A DNA stretch of 64,000 nucleotides from Desulfatitalea tepidiphila (GCF_001293685.1 NZ_BCAG01000004.1:62001-126000), one strand, 5' to 3'. Counted from the stretch's first letter, positions 18,832-27,809 are shown. Notes: a model not told the origin generated them from the sequence alone. Numbers and translations are program-made.

Positions 18832-19823
18832 CCCATTCGCAAACCCAAGCACCGCCGGTGATTCGCCTGGAGCGGGTCACGCGGGCGTATTCTACCGGCG
18901 GTGGCGGATTCGCTGGGGGCCATACCATGGTGACATCGCTCCATGAGGTGGACCTGGAGATCCACGCCGGTGAAATCTTCGGCCTGGTGGGCGAAAGCGG
19001 CAGCGGTAAGACGACCGCCGCCCGGTTGATGGTCCGCCTGGAACATCCCAACCACGGCCGGGTGTTGTACCATGACGAGAATATCGCCAAGTTGCGCGGA
19101 AAAAAACTGAAACGATTTCGACGCCGGGTGCAGATGATCTTCCAGGACCCTTACCAATCACTCAACCCTTATCAGTCGGTGCAGCATATCGTCGAGGAGC
19201 CGCTGGCCATTCATCAATTGGGACTGCCGGCCCAACGTCAGGACAAAGTGATCGAGACGCTGACCCAGGTGGGACTGACACCTTGCCGGACGTACCTTCA
19301 TCGCTATCCCCACCAGCTCAGCGGGGGGCAACGTCAGCGCGTGGCCATTGCTCGGGCCTTGGTACTGTCCCCCGATGTGTTGATCGCCGACGAACCCACA
19401 TCCATGCTCGATGCCTCGATTGCCATTCAAATCTTCGGGATTTTGTCCGAGGTGCAGCGGCGGCGGCAGGTCACCATGCTCTTTATTACCCACAGCCTGG
19501 CGGCGGCTCACTTCTTGTGCGATCGGATCGCGGTGATCTACCGCGGTCACATCGTCGAAATCGGCCCGGCCAAATCGGTGATTGCCGAACCGCGACATCC
19601 TTACACCCAAGCCCTGCTCGACGCACTGCCACGGTTCGGGCATCCATGGGGAGAACGCCGGTTCAACACCCTGAGGGAGATACACCGTAGCGAACCAGCG
19701 ACCGGCGGTTGCCCCTTCTTCTCCCGCTGCGCCCCGGCCAACCTGGATCTTTGCCGTCACCAGCGGCCGGCGCTGAAATCGATAGATGGCATACACAGCA
19801 GTGCCTGCTTTTTGGTGGACTGA
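18813..19823 (+). CDS. dppF: Peptide ABC transporter ATPase, DppF type
   Basis: A 336-residue ATPase, the second motor subunit of the importer. Walker A GESGSGKTT, Q-loop MIFQDPYQSLNP, signature LSGGQRQR, Walker B VLIADEPT and H-loop FITHS are intact. The C-terminal tail keeps cysteines of the oligopeptide_CTERM type (GGCPFFSRCAPANLDLC). The start at 18813, with GAAGGAA just upstream, overlaps the DppD-type gene by 19 bases. A heterodimer with the DppD-type protein is expected. Confidence 0.92.
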   Translation: MSTATMTHSQTQAPPVIRLERVTRAYSTGGGGFAGGHTMVTSLHEVDLEIHAGEIFGLVGESGSGKTTAARLMVRLEHPNHGRVLYHDENIAKLRGKKLKRFRRRVQMIFQDPYQSLNPYQSVQHIVEEPLAIHQLGLPAQRQDKVIETLTQVGLTPCRTYLHRYPHQLSGGQRQRVAIARALVLSPDVLIADEPTSMLDASIAIQIFGILSEVQRRRQVTMLFITHSLAAAHFLCDRIAVIYRGHIVEIGPAKSVIAEPRHPYTQALLDALPRFGHPWGERRFNTLREIHRSEPATGGCPFFSRCAPANLDLCRHQRPALKSIDGIHSSACFLVD

Positions 19824-19844
19824 TATCAATTGGAGATTGATCCG

Positions 19845-20627
19845 ATGCAACTGCCGTTTGTCCTGTCCATTCCCCATTGCGGCTCTGAAATGCCGCCCGA
19901 GATCCGATCCGACGTGGTCTTGACCGATCGTGAAATCGTCGAATCGGTGGATTTCGGCACACGAGAAATTTTCGGCAGCCTCAAGGCGCTCCATGCCATC
20001 CAGGCCCGTTGGAGTCGTCTAGTCGTCGATTTGAACCGCAACCCTTCAGACTTCGGCGCCAAGGGCGTTGTGGCGCTGAAAGATTATCATGGAAGAGAGG
20101 TGTTTCTGCCTGGCAAGGCACCCACCCGGGCCCAAATCGAAAGGCGGATGATTCGCTACGCCCGGCCCTACCATGAGGCCATCGTCAACGCATTGCGCAA
20201 CGACGAAGCCATCGGACTGATCGACTGTCACTCTTTGAACGGCATTGGTCCCGCCGATGCGCCGGACCGCGGCCTGGTGCGTAAAGACATCACTTTGAGC
20301 AATAATGGTGACCCGCACGGACGACCGCTCTCCGACGACGCGGCAACCACCTGCCCGGCCGAAACCCTCAAGATGGCCGCAGAGGCCTTCCGGGCCCAGG
20401 GATTTTCGGTCTCGATCAACCGCCCCTACCGGGGCGGCTATATCGTCAATCATTTCGGTGGGCTGCTTCGGTCGCGGGGCCGTTTTGCGATCCAGATAGA
20501 GATGAACCAGGATCTTTACATGGCGAGGGATGCCATTCTTCCCGACCCTGCATGCATCGAAAGCATTACGGAACGGGTCAAACAGGCCTTTGCCGAATGG
20601 ACGCTGGGACTGCAGAACCACACCTGA
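19845..20627 (+). CDS. N-formylglutamate amidohydrolase family protein (HutG-like)
   Basis: A 260-residue zinc hydrolase of the FGase/N-formylglutamate amidohydrolase family. It begins with the family's SIPHCGSEMP, followed by SRLVVDLNRNPSD, IDCHSL and RPYRGGYIVNHFG, which carry the conserved His, Asp and Arg residues. The start at 19845 has GGAG 9 bases upstream; a TTG at 19830 is less likely. It follows the ABC ATPase by 21 bases and is probably the last gene of the gshB-transporter operon, which suggests that the imported compound is a glutamate- or peptide-type amide, though histidine degradation is the classical role and no other hut gene is present. Confidence 0.8.
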   Translation: MQLPFVLSIPHCGSEMPPEIRSDVVLTDREIVESVDFGTREIFGSLKALHAIQARWSRLVVDLNRNPSDFGAKGVVALKDYHGREVFLPGKAPTRAQIERRMIRYARPYHEAIVNALRNDEAIGLIDCHSLNGIGPADAPDRGLVRKDITLSNNGDPHGRPLSDDAATTCPAETLKMAAEAFRAQGFSVSINRPYRGGYIVNHFGGLLRSRGRFAIQIEMNQDLYMARDAILPDPACIESITERVKQAFAEWTLGLQNHT

Positions 20628-20692
20628 TGGCCCCCGGCCATTGGAGATGAGGATGAGATGCCTATAACCCTAAAAACCAATCCTGAATCTCA

Positions 20693-22138
20693 ATGGCCCC
20701 GACACCCGTGAAACGTGATGGAAAACAGAAGGATGGGCGCCAAAGCGTACGCCGGGTGCTGATCAGCGGCGTCTTCTGGCGGATTCTGGTCATCGAAATG
20801 ATCTTGCTGGTCTTTTCGCTGGCCTATCGCGCCTACACCCAGGAGGTGCAGGCCGTCGACCTTTTCTGGTACGCGGTCCGCATTCTCGTTCTGGTCGCCA
20901 TCATCATCGCCTTCGTCACCTTGTCGCTGCGCCGTTTCCTCAACCGGCGCATCATTGAGCCGTTGGAAGAAATTTCGCGCGCCAATCAGCACCTGAACAC
21001 CGACGCGCCAGAGGTCAACAGCGTGCGACTGCCCGAGGGCACCCCCGACGAAATCGTACAAATCGTCGATACCCGCCAGCGCATGCTCCAATCGATCCTC
21101 GACGTCTCGGCCGACCGGCTCCGGCTGGTCAACTTTATCCGCGACACCTTCGGCCGCTATCTCTCCCGCAAAGTGGTGGACGAGATTCTGGCATCGCCGG
21201 ATGGCAGCAATTTGGGGGGGCGGCGCGAAACGGTGACCATCCTGATGGCCGATCTGCGCGGGTTTACCCGCATTGCCGATACCTACGATGCCGAGCAGAC
21301 CATGGCCCTGCTCAACCGCTTTTTCGGCGACATGGCGCGCATCATCTTCTCTTACGATGGTATGATCGATGAATTTCTAGGTGATGGCATCCTGACCATC
21401 TTCGGTGTGCCCGAACGGCACCTCGACGATCCGGCCCGGTCCGTGGCCTGCGCCATCGACATGCAAAATCATCTGGTCGCGCTCAACGCCGAGATTTCCA
21501 GGGAAGGATACCCCCCATTGTCCATGGGCATCGGCATTCACACCGGCCAGGTGATCGTGGGCAACATCGGCTCGGAGATCCGGGCCAAATATGGCATCGT
21601 GGGCAACACGGTCAATATCGCGGGGCGCATCGAATCTCTTACCACCGGCGGAGAGATTTATATCAGCGAGGATACCCACCGCTTGATTCCTTGCCCGTTG
21701 GATGTCGAGGGACCCGAGACCGTGATGATGAAAGGCTTGGTCCGGCCGCTGGTCTGCTATGCGGTCAAGGCCATCGGTGCACCGTATGACCTCAGGCTGC
21801 AGGCCCTCCAGACAAAGGAAGACGAAACGGAAATCAACCTGTCGCTCACCTGCTGGCGTGTGGACGACAAAAAAGTCGTTGAACCCGGCATACCAGGACA
21901 GACTCACTGTGTCACGGAAAATGGTATCAGCATCACCCTGGCGGAGCCGCTGCCCAACCAGAGCGACGTCAAGCTGCAACTTGATTTTTGCACCCAGGCG
22001 CACTGTTTCAATGCCGTTTACGCCAAAATCATTGCAACGGAAACCCGGGGCCCGCACACCCTGCATCGTTTACGCATCACCTCCATCGATCCCAAAGACC
22101 GCGACATCCTGCGCCACTGGCGAAAGGCAGCCGCTTAA
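20693..22138 (+). CDS. Membrane adenylate/guanylate cyclase (class III) with HAMP and C-terminal PilZ-like region
   Basis: A 481-residue signalling protein: two transmembrane helices near 25-45 and 58-80, a HAMP-like segment (RRFLNRRIIEPLEEISRAN) and a class III cyclase domain at about 150-340. Catalytic elements are visible: the metal Asp in ILMADLRGFT, a second in DEFLGDGILT, and the transition-state residues in GNTVNIAGRIE. The base-selecting position that is Lys in classical adenylate cyclases is Glu here, common in bacterial relatives, so ATP or GTP use is open. The last 110 residues (INLSLTCWRVDD, then RLRITSIDPKDRDILRHW) resemble a divergent PilZ domain. The start at 20693 lacks a good ribosome-binding site. 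Confidence 0.82.
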   Translation: MAPTPVKRDGKQKDGRQSVRRVLISGVFWRILVIEMILLVFSLAYRAYTQEVQAVDLFWYAVRILVLVAIIIAFVTLSLRRFLNRRIIEPLEEISRANQHLNTDAPEVNSVRLPEGTPDEIVQIVDTRQRMLQSILDVSADRLRLVNFIRDTFGRYLSRKVVDEILASPDGSNLGGRRETVTILMADLRGFTRIADTYDAEQTMALLNRFFGDMARIIFSYDGMIDEFLGDGILTIFGVPERHLDDPARSVACAIDMQNHLVALNAEISREGYPPLSMGIGIHTGQVIVGNIGSEIRAKYGIVGNTVNIAGRIESLTTGGEIYISEDTHRLIPCPLDVEGPETVMMKGLVRPLVCYAVKAIGAPYDLRLQALQTKEDETEINLSLTCWRVDDKKVVEPGIPGQTHCVTENGISITLAEPLPNQSDVKLQLDFCTQAHCFNAVYAKIIATETRGPHTLHRLRITSIDPKDRDILRHWRKAAA

Positions 22139-22150
22139 GCCATCGATCTC

Positions 22151-22163
22151 GAGTTGACAACTC
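22151..22163. promoter_or_regulatory. 13-bp perfect palindrome upstream of the lipoprotein/TRAP genes
   Basis: GAGTTGACAACTC is a perfect dyad (6+1+6) that includes a TTGACA hexamer, about 190 bases before the lipoprotein start. It may be an operator over a -35 box; no convincing -10 was found. Confidence 0.35.
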
Positions 22164-22355
22164 GGCCCGGCTGTGGTCTTTTGAATCATCTCTGCAAGGG
22201 CATGGAAGCCACTTTTTAAAGGTGTGATACCCGCGTTCAGCGCAAGTTAAGACAAATCGTTCCCCGGTTCTACAGCTCCAAGAAATCTATACCGGCAAAG
22301 GCATCGGCGATAGGTTCCGTTTTCTAGTCATCAACCTAAATAGGAGGATTGAACC

Positions 22356-22787
22356 ATGCTGCGATTCGTAAAAGCGTCACTCTGCCCGGCGTTTGTTGTG
22401 CTCCTGGTATGCCTTGGCATCGCTGGCTGCGCCGGCCAAAAACTCAAACCCGGCGACGTCTGCCCTTGTGTCCCCGAAGCCAGACTGGAAAAAAGCATTG
22501 CCGCGGAAGCGTCCCTCGAGGATTTTTCGTGCACCCTGAAAAAGTGGGAAGGCAGCGACACCTTGCACTTTCTCGTCACCCTGAAAAATGTCAGCACCCA
22601 ACCCCAGCGCTACCGTGTCCACATTTTTCTCGACAACGGCAAGGCGGTGGGCGGCCTGATACCTTCATCGACCAAGCAGGGGCTGGTGGAACCCGGGAAG
22701 ACGGCTTCGTTCGCATATCCGGTGCCAGGCGTGATGGTGCATCTGCCCAAATCGCTTGTCCTGACGGTCAAAACCGTAACGCCATAA
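22356..22787 (+). CDS. Small predicted lipoprotein of unknown function
   Basis: A 143-residue protein with a signal peptide and lipobox GIAGC (Cys25). After a Cys pair (VCPCVP) it has a beta-rich domain with FLVTLKNVSTQPQRYRVHIFLDNGKAVGGLIP, resembling Ig-like or YcfL-type lipoprotein folds that handle protein or ligand contacts. AGGAGG precedes the ATG by 9 bases. It sits 29 bases before the TAXI binding protein, so it may be an accessory envelope component of that TRAP system, but no such role is known to me. No enzymatic motif is visible. Confidence 0.7.
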   Translation: MLRFVKASLCPAFVVLLVCLGIAGCAGQKLKPGDVCPCVPEARLEKSIAAEASLEDFSCTLKKWEGSDTLHFLVTLKNVSTQPQRYRVHIFLDNGKAVGGLIPSSTKQGLVEPGKTASFAYPVPGVMVHLPKSLVLTVKTVTP

Positions 22788-22816
22788 GAGCTGAATCAGA
22801 AAGGGAGGTGTGTGAT

Positions 22817-23785
22817 ATGAAACGTGCGACTCTGTTTGTTCTTTCCCTCGTGGCGATAGCCCTGGTCGTGACCCCGGCAATGGCCAAAACGACCTTTGTC
22901 AGCATCGGCACCGGCGGTACCGGCGGCATTTACTACCCCTATGGCGGCGGGGTGGCCGAGATCTGGTCCAAACACGTCAAGGGCGTGAAGGCGGTGGCCG
23001 AAGTCACCGGCGCCAGCGTGGAGAACGTCAAACTGGCCCACAAGGGAGAAACCGTGGTCGGCGAGGTCATGGGCGATGTGGCCGTGGCCGGCTATACGGG
23101 TGACAGCAAATTCCAGGGCAAGAAACACGACATTCTCTCCATGGCGATCATGTATCCCAACCTGCTGCAGATCGTTGTCCTGAAAAAGAGCGGGATTACC
23201 GATATCATGCAGGTCAAGGGGCGCAGCATCAGCTCCGGCAGTCCGGGCAGCGGCACAAACTTCATGGCCGAGGCCGTGCTCAAGTCGTTGGGGATTACGC
23301 CGGACGACTATAAAGACAGCCGCCTTTCTTTCACCGAAACGGCCAACGCCCTTCGCGACGGCACCATCGAGGTGGGCATCTGGTCGGTGGGCCCGGGCAC
23401 CAGCTCGATCCTGGACCTGGCCACGACCCACGAGATTCACATGATCGCCTTTACGCCCGAACAGACCGAAAAAATCCTTGCGGCCAATCCCACCTATTCG
23501 GCCATCGACCTGACCGGCGGCGTCTATCGCGGTATCGACCAGCCCGTGCCCACCATCGGCGTGTGGAATGTGATGATCGTCCAGTCCTCTCTGGACACCG
23601 ACCTCGTCTACCGACTGGCCAAGGCGCTGTTCGAGAAAAACGACTACCTGAAGAAAATTCATCCCTCGGCCGCCTATACGACACCGGAGAATGCGGTGAA
23701 ATACTCGCCGATTCCACTGCATCCGGGGACGATCAAATATCTCGCAGAAAAAGGCATCACCGTTCCCGACAATTTGAAGCCCTGA
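22817..23785 (+). CDS. TRAP transporter TAXI-family solute-binding protein
   Basis: A 322-residue periplasmic binding protein with a cleavable signal peptide (KRATLFVLSLVAIALVVTPAMA). The mature start FVSIGTGGTGGIYYPYGGG and the later SSGSPGSGTNFMAE and GTIEVGIWSVGPGTSSI are TAXI-family signatures. GGGAGG lies 8 bases before the ATG, which excludes longer upstream frames. With the DUF1850 protein and fused permease that follow it forms a complete TRAP-TAXI uptake system driven by an ion gradient. Relatives bind glutamate, C4-dicarboxylates or remain unknown. Confidence 0.93.
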   Translation: MKRATLFVLSLVAIALVVTPAMAKTTFVSIGTGGTGGIYYPYGGGVAEIWSKHVKGVKAVAEVTGASVENVKLAHKGETVVGEVMGDVAVAGYTGDSKFQGKKHDILSMAIMYPNLLQIVVLKKSGITDIMQVKGRSISSGSPGSGTNFMAEAVLKSLGITPDDYKDSRLSFTETANALRDGTIEVGIWSVGPGTSSILDLATTHEIHMIAFTPEQTEKILAANPTYSAIDLTGGVYRGIDQPVPTIGVWNVMIVQSSLDTDLVYRLAKALFEKNDYLKKIHPSAAYTTPENAVKYSPIPLHPGTIKYLAEKGITVPDNLKP

Positions 23786-23791
23786 TGCGAG

Positions 23792-24340
23792 ATGAAGGCA
23801 AGGTCCGTCAAACGCCTGGCATTGCTGGCAGCTGCGCCTTTAGTGCTGCTGATCGCCGGCGGATGTTATCTTCCCGGCGGTTTTGAGCTATCCGTGACAC
23901 CGGTACTGGGGGGCGCGCCGCTCCTGGTGCTGCCCCTCGAACCGGACGAACGCTTCACGATCCGCTACATCCATTCGGTCGAAAAATCGCCCATATGGGA
24001 AGTCCACAGCGTGGACCATGCGGGTCGCATTCACATCGAAGAAGAAATCTACCTGAAATTCGGTGCAGGCATGGGAAAAATGCCGGGGATCGGCCGCATG
24101 GTGACGAGGGGGCCCTACGAAGTCATCGAGGGGATGCACATGCCGACCGGGGACTTCGTCCTGCGCGTCGGCAGTGCAGGTGTGGATCATACCGTCATCT
24201 GGCGCGGCAGCCGGACCAACTTGTCGGCCCTGGCGCCGCACAAGGCCGTGCAGTTCCGGGCTCACCCCGTGTCCTGGCTCCGTCGCGCGTGGCATCGCAT
24301 CTTTCCCCATGCCGCCACACCGTCGCCCAATTCCGTGTAA
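23792..24340 (+). CDS. DUF1850 protein of a TRAP-TAXI system
   Basis: A 182-residue protein with a hydrophobic leader and lipobox-like IAGGC. The body (RFTIRYIHSVEKSPIWEVHSV, GAGMGKMPG and VIWRGSRTNLSALAPHKAV) is the DUF1850 pattern, a small domain that nearly always occurs between TAXI binding protein and TRAP permease genes. Its role is not established; an accessory function in transport is inferred from context. It starts 6 bases after the TAXI gene. Confidence 0.85.
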   Translation: MKARSVKRLALLAAAPLVLLIAGGCYLPGGFELSVTPVLGGAPLLVLPLEPDERFTIRYIHSVEKSPIWEVHSVDHAGRIHIEEEIYLKFGAGMGKMPGIGRMVTRGPYEVIEGMHMPTGDFVLRVGSAGVDHTVIWRGSRTNLSALAPHKAVQFRAHPVSWLRRAWHRIFPHAATPSPNSV

Positions 24341-24406
24341 GGAGAATCCAGTCGCCTGAATAGATACGATAGTGTATGGCCCGATCGCTTACCCAAATGG
24401 AAATGG

Positions 24407-26413
24407 ATGTCAATGACACCGAAACCGAACACCGCCCTGGATAACGGTAATCAACTCCTGATCGTCGCAACAGCAAAAATCGTCATGGTCGTCGCCATCA
24501 GTCTGAGCCTCTATCAGCTCTACACGGCCGGCATCACGGCCCTGACCGCCCTGGTGCAGCGCTCGATCCACCTGGGGGCCATCCTGACCCTCACGTTTCT
24601 ATTGAAACCCGCGTATTCCAAAGCCGACAAGGATCGCATCAATGCCTGGGTCGTCCTCGACTGGGTGCTTGTGGCGGCCTCGATCTACTGTACGGCCTAC
24701 ATCTGCCTGAACCTCACCGAAATCTTCGACCGCCAGGGCGACTGGCTGCCGGCCGATCGTCTGGTGAGCGTCATCGGCACGATCCTCGTGCTAGAGGCCT
24801 GCCGGCGCGTCATCGGCCTCTTCATGACCGGCATCTGCATCGTCATGATGCTCTATGCCTACTTCGGGCCCTACATGCCCGAACTGATCATCCACAAGGG
24901 CTATTCCATCGAACGAATCGCCACCACCCTGTGGCTCACCACCGAGGGCATCTTCGGCCTGCCCCTCGGCGTGGCCGCCACGTTTGTATTTGTATTCGTG
25001 CTCTTCGGCGCCTTCCTGGAAAGCACGGGCGGCGGCAACTTCTTTATCGAGATGGCCTATGCGCTCACCGGCCGATTTTCGGGAGGTCCGGCCAAGACCT
25101 CGGTGGTCGCCTCCGGTTTCATGGGATCGGTTTCCGGATCGGCCGTGGGCAACGTGGTGGCTACCGGATCGTTCACCATCCCCATGATGAAACGGGTAGG
25201 CTATCGGCCTCATGTGGCCGGCGCCATCGAGGCCGCGGCCTCCACAGGCGGGCAGCTCATGCCGCCCATCATGGGCGCCGGCGCCTTCCTCATGGCCGAA
25301 TTTACCAACACCAGTTATTTGACCATCATCAAGGTGGCCCTGGTGCCGGCCATCATGTACTATCTCACCGTCCTTATCTTCGTGCACTTCGAGGCCCAGA
25401 AAATGGGCCTCAAGGGCCAACCCAAAGAGAAGTTGCCGCGAATCGGCCAAACGCTCCGCAACGGGCTGCACTTCATCATCCCGGTGGCGATCCTGATCTA
25501 TGTGCTGCTCAACAACTATTCGCCCATGATGGCCGGCTTCGTCACCGTCATCAGCACGGTGCTTGCCAGCATGGCCGCCAACGCCGTGCGATGGGTCAGA
25601 ATGCCGGCCGGTGGGGAAAATAAACGGTCCGTTTTGGGATTTGCCACCGATGAACTGGTCAGCATCAAAGAGGCCCTCGAAAAAGGGGCCAGGAATGCCG
25701 TCATGGTCTCGGTGGCGTGCGCCGCGGCGGGCATCATCGTGGGCATGGTGACACTCACCGGCATGGGTCTTAAATTCTCCAGCCTGGTGCTCGAATTGAG
25801 TTTCGGCATCAAGGCCCTGGCCATCCTGCTCATCGGCGCCGCGTCTTTAGTGCTGGGCATGGGGCTGCCGGTCACCGCCAGCTATATCGTTCTGGCCACC
25901 CTGGCGGGCCCGGCCCTGTTGGACATGGGCGTGCCCCTGCTGGTCGGTCACATGATCGTGTTCTGGTATTCCCAGGATGCCAATGTCACCCCGCCGGTCA
26001 GCCTGGCGAGTTTCGCCGGGGCCGGCGTGGCCGGCGCCAATCCCATGCGCACGGCCTTCACCTCGTGGAAGCTGGCCAAAGGGCTCTACATCATCCCTCT
26101 GGTCATGGCCTATCGGCCCCTGTTGGGTGTCGGTCCGACCTATCAGCTGTTCGACCTGGAGGTGGGGCTGACCATGCTCACCACCACCCTGGGTCTGGTG
26201 GCCTTCGCGGCAGGTATCGAACGCTATTTCTTCCGAAAAGCAACCTGGCTGGAAACCATCCTCTTCTGGGCGGCCGCGGCCTGTCTGCTCTGGCCCATAT
26301 TTTGGGTCGACATGCTGGGGTTGGCGTTGTTCGTCATCGTCATTGTCATGCAAAAAATGATTGGGGATGGAGGGGAGCGGGTCGCGTCGCCCAACATTCA
26401 GCAACTTAAATGA
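24407..26413 (+). CDS. TRAP transporter fused permease (DctQM fusion)
   Basis: A 668-residue inner-membrane protein of the TRAP 4TM/12TM fusion family. About 16 hydrophobic segments are visible; the N-terminal 150 residues correspond to the small DctQ subunit and the rest to DctM. Conserved DctM features include GFMGSVSGSAVGNVVATGSFTIP and GGQLMPPIMGAGAFLMAE, and the second repeat's GLPVTASYIVLATLAGPAL and SQDANVTPPVSLASFAGAG. It completes the TAXI system at 22817-24340. Two nearby ATG codons (24407, 24413) are possible starts. Confidence 0.93.
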   Translation: MSMTPKPNTALDNGNQLLIVATAKIVMVVAISLSLYQLYTAGITALTALVQRSIHLGAILTLTFLLKPAYSKADKDRINAWVVLDWVLVAASIYCTAYICLNLTEIFDRQGDWLPADRLVSVIGTILVLEACRRVIGLFMTGICIVMMLYAYFGPYMPELIIHKGYSIERIATTLWLTTEGIFGLPLGVAATFVFVFVLFGAFLESTGGGNFFIEMAYALTGRFSGGPAKTSVVASGFMGSVSGSAVGNVVATGSFTIPMMKRVGYRPHVAGAIEAAASTGGQLMPPIMGAGAFLMAEFTNTSYLTIIKVALVPAIMYYLTVLIFVHFEAQKMGLKGQPKEKLPRIGQTLRNGLHFIIPVAILIYVLLNNYSPMMAGFVTVISTVLASMAANAVRWVRMPAGGENKRSVLGFATDELVSIKEALEKGARNAVMVSVACAAAGIIVGMVTLTGMGLKFSSLVLELSFGIKALAILLIGAASLVLGMGLPVTASYIVLATLAGPALLDMGVPLLVGHMIVFWYSQDANVTPPVSLASFAGAGVAGANPMRTAFTSWKLAKGLYIIPLVMAYRPLLGVGPTYQLFDLEVGLTMLTTTLGLVAFAAGIERYFFRKATWLETILFWAAAACLLWPIFWVDMLGLALFVIVIVMQKMIGDGGERVASPNIQQLK

Positions 26414-26440
26414 ACCACCCTCACTACGGTGGCAAGCCGC

Positions 26441-26908
26441 CTAAAGCGCTTCGAGCGCCTTGGCCAGCTTGGGCACCGTTTCTTTGGGGCTGATCCTGTA
26501 CCAGGCATCCAGTATCAAACCGGCTTCGTCGAGGAGGAAAGCCGATCGAACGATGCCCTCGATCGTCTTGCCGAACATCTTCTTCTCCCCCCAGACCCCG
26601 TAGGCGGACGCCACGCGGTGGTCCGGATCGGACAGGAGCGGAAATCCCAGGCCATATTTCTCGTCGAATTTTTTCTGCTGAGCCGGCAGGTCCGGACTGA
26701 TGCCCAGCATCGCCACGCCCATCTTTTTCATTTGGGGCAGTGCGTCCCGCACCGCCTGGGCTTGAGTGGTTCAGCCAGGCGTATCGGCCTTGGGATAAAA
26801 ATAGAGAAAAAGCTTTTTCCCTTGAAATTCCGATAATGAAACACGCTTCCCATTCTGGTCGGGCAGCGAAAACGCAGGGGCCTGATCGCCTCTCTCAAGT
26901 TGGTTCAT
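26441..26908 (-). CDS. bcp: Selenocysteine-containing peroxiredoxin (Bcp/PrxQ type)
   Basis: A 155-residue thiol peroxidase read through one in-frame UGA (26771-26773, codon 46). The context YPKADTPG-U-TTQAQ aligns exactly with the peroxidatic Cys of Bcp (FYPKALTPGCT), so Sec46 is the peroxidatic residue. The resolving Cys found five residues later in many Bcp proteins is replaced (QAQ), making it a one-Sec enzyme that needs an external thiol. The fold continues with MLGISPD, FPLLSDPD, YGVWGEKKMFG and RSAFLLD. GGAG lies 7 bases before the ATG. A SECIS-like hairpin starts 14 bases after the UGA. It removes hydroperoxides in the cytosol. It converges with the TRAP permease gene. Confidence 0.9.
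26736..26756 (-). promoter_or_regulatory. Bacterial SECIS-like hairpin of the peroxiredoxin gene
   Basis: On the minus strand GGCGGTGC and GCACTGCC form an 8-bp stem (one G-U pair) with loop GGGAC. The loop lies 22 bases after the UGA and starts with GG, as expected for bacterial SECIS elements recognised by SelB. Confidence 0.7.
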
Positions 26909-27019
26909 GAAGCTTCTCCTTTGCTGCAAATTTCATGTGCCTGCAGTTGTATTTTGATTTGGAAAGTGAATTTATCATATGTTTGAATGAACGCAAGACG
27001 CAACCGGACGGAGGTTTTC

Positions 27020-27799
27020 ATGGGAAGACAACTCATCGACCTGGCCATCGCCATTGAATCGGGGCTGCCCAGCGATCCCGAGATGATGATTCCGCAAATC
27101 GACTACATCGATCACACCCAGGGGGCTGAACAAATGACCCAGTTCTTTCCGGGCCTCAAGAAAGAACAACTGCCCGATGGTCTGGGATGGGCCGTGGAGT
27201 CGATCCACCTGACCACCCACTCGGGCACCCACCTGGATGCACCGTTTCATTACCATCCCAGAATGGATGGGGGCGCCCCGGCCATGACCATCGATCAGGT
27301 GCCCCTGGAGTGGTGTTTCCAGGATGGCGTGTTGCTCGATTTCAGCCACAAAACGGATGGGGACCGCATCACCGCCGACGATGTAGCTACCCGATTGAAA
27401 GAGATCGACTACCGGCTCAAACCCCTGGACATCGTGCTGGTGCGAACCGGCGCCGACCGCTTCTGGGGCCGCCCCGAATATCTCGTCAAAGGTGCCGGTA
27501 TGACCCGAGAGTCGACCCTCTATCTCTTGGAACGCGGCATCAAGGTGGTGGGAATCGATGCCTGGTCGTGGGACCGCCCCCTGCCTTTCCTGGCGCAGGA
27601 ATTTCAATCCAAGGGTGATCCTTCGGTCATTTGGGAGGCCCATTTTGCCGGTATCGAGCGGGGTTACTGCCACATGGAAAAAATGGCCAACCTCGACCGG
27701 ATCCCTGTCGCCCACGGTTTCAAGGTGGCCTGCTTCCCCGTCAAGATCAAAAACGCCTCGGCCGGCTGGACACGGCCGGTGGCCATCATCGAAACCTGA
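27020..27799 (+). CDS. Cyclase-family metal-dependent hydrolase (kynurenine formamidase-like)
   Basis: A 259-residue protein of the cyclase/KynB family. The metal-binding signature is THSGTHLDAPFHY at about 69-81, followed by VLVRTGADRFWG and GIDAWSWDRP. Family members hydrolyse N-formylkynurenine, isatin or cyclic amides using Zn or Mn. The start at 27020 has GGAGG 5 bases upstream; an in-frame ATG at 26987 lacks a site. No tryptophan-catabolic neighbours are present, so the kynurenine role is unlikely and the substrate is unknown. It is divergent from the selenoperoxiredoxin gene. Confidence 0.82.
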   Translation: MGRQLIDLAIAIESGLPSDPEMMIPQIDYIDHTQGAEQMTQFFPGLKKEQLPDGLGWAVESIHLTTHSGTHLDAPFHYHPRMDGGAPAMTIDQVPLEWCFQDGVLLDFSHKTDGDRITADDVATRLKEIDYRLKPLDIVLVRTGADRFWGRPEYLVKGAGMTRESTLYLLERGIKVVGIDAWSWDRPLPFLAQEFQSKGDPSVIWEAHFAGIERGYCHMEKMANLDRIPVAHGFKVACFPVKIKNASAGWTRPVAIIET

Positions 27800-27809
27800 C
27801 GGCACCGTT

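Noticed and set aside
22349-22816. A long N-terminal extension of the TAXI binding protein overlapping the lipoprotein gene
   Set aside because: The signal peptide begins at 22817 with a good ribosome-binding site; the extension is the out-of-frame shadow of the lipoprotein gene.
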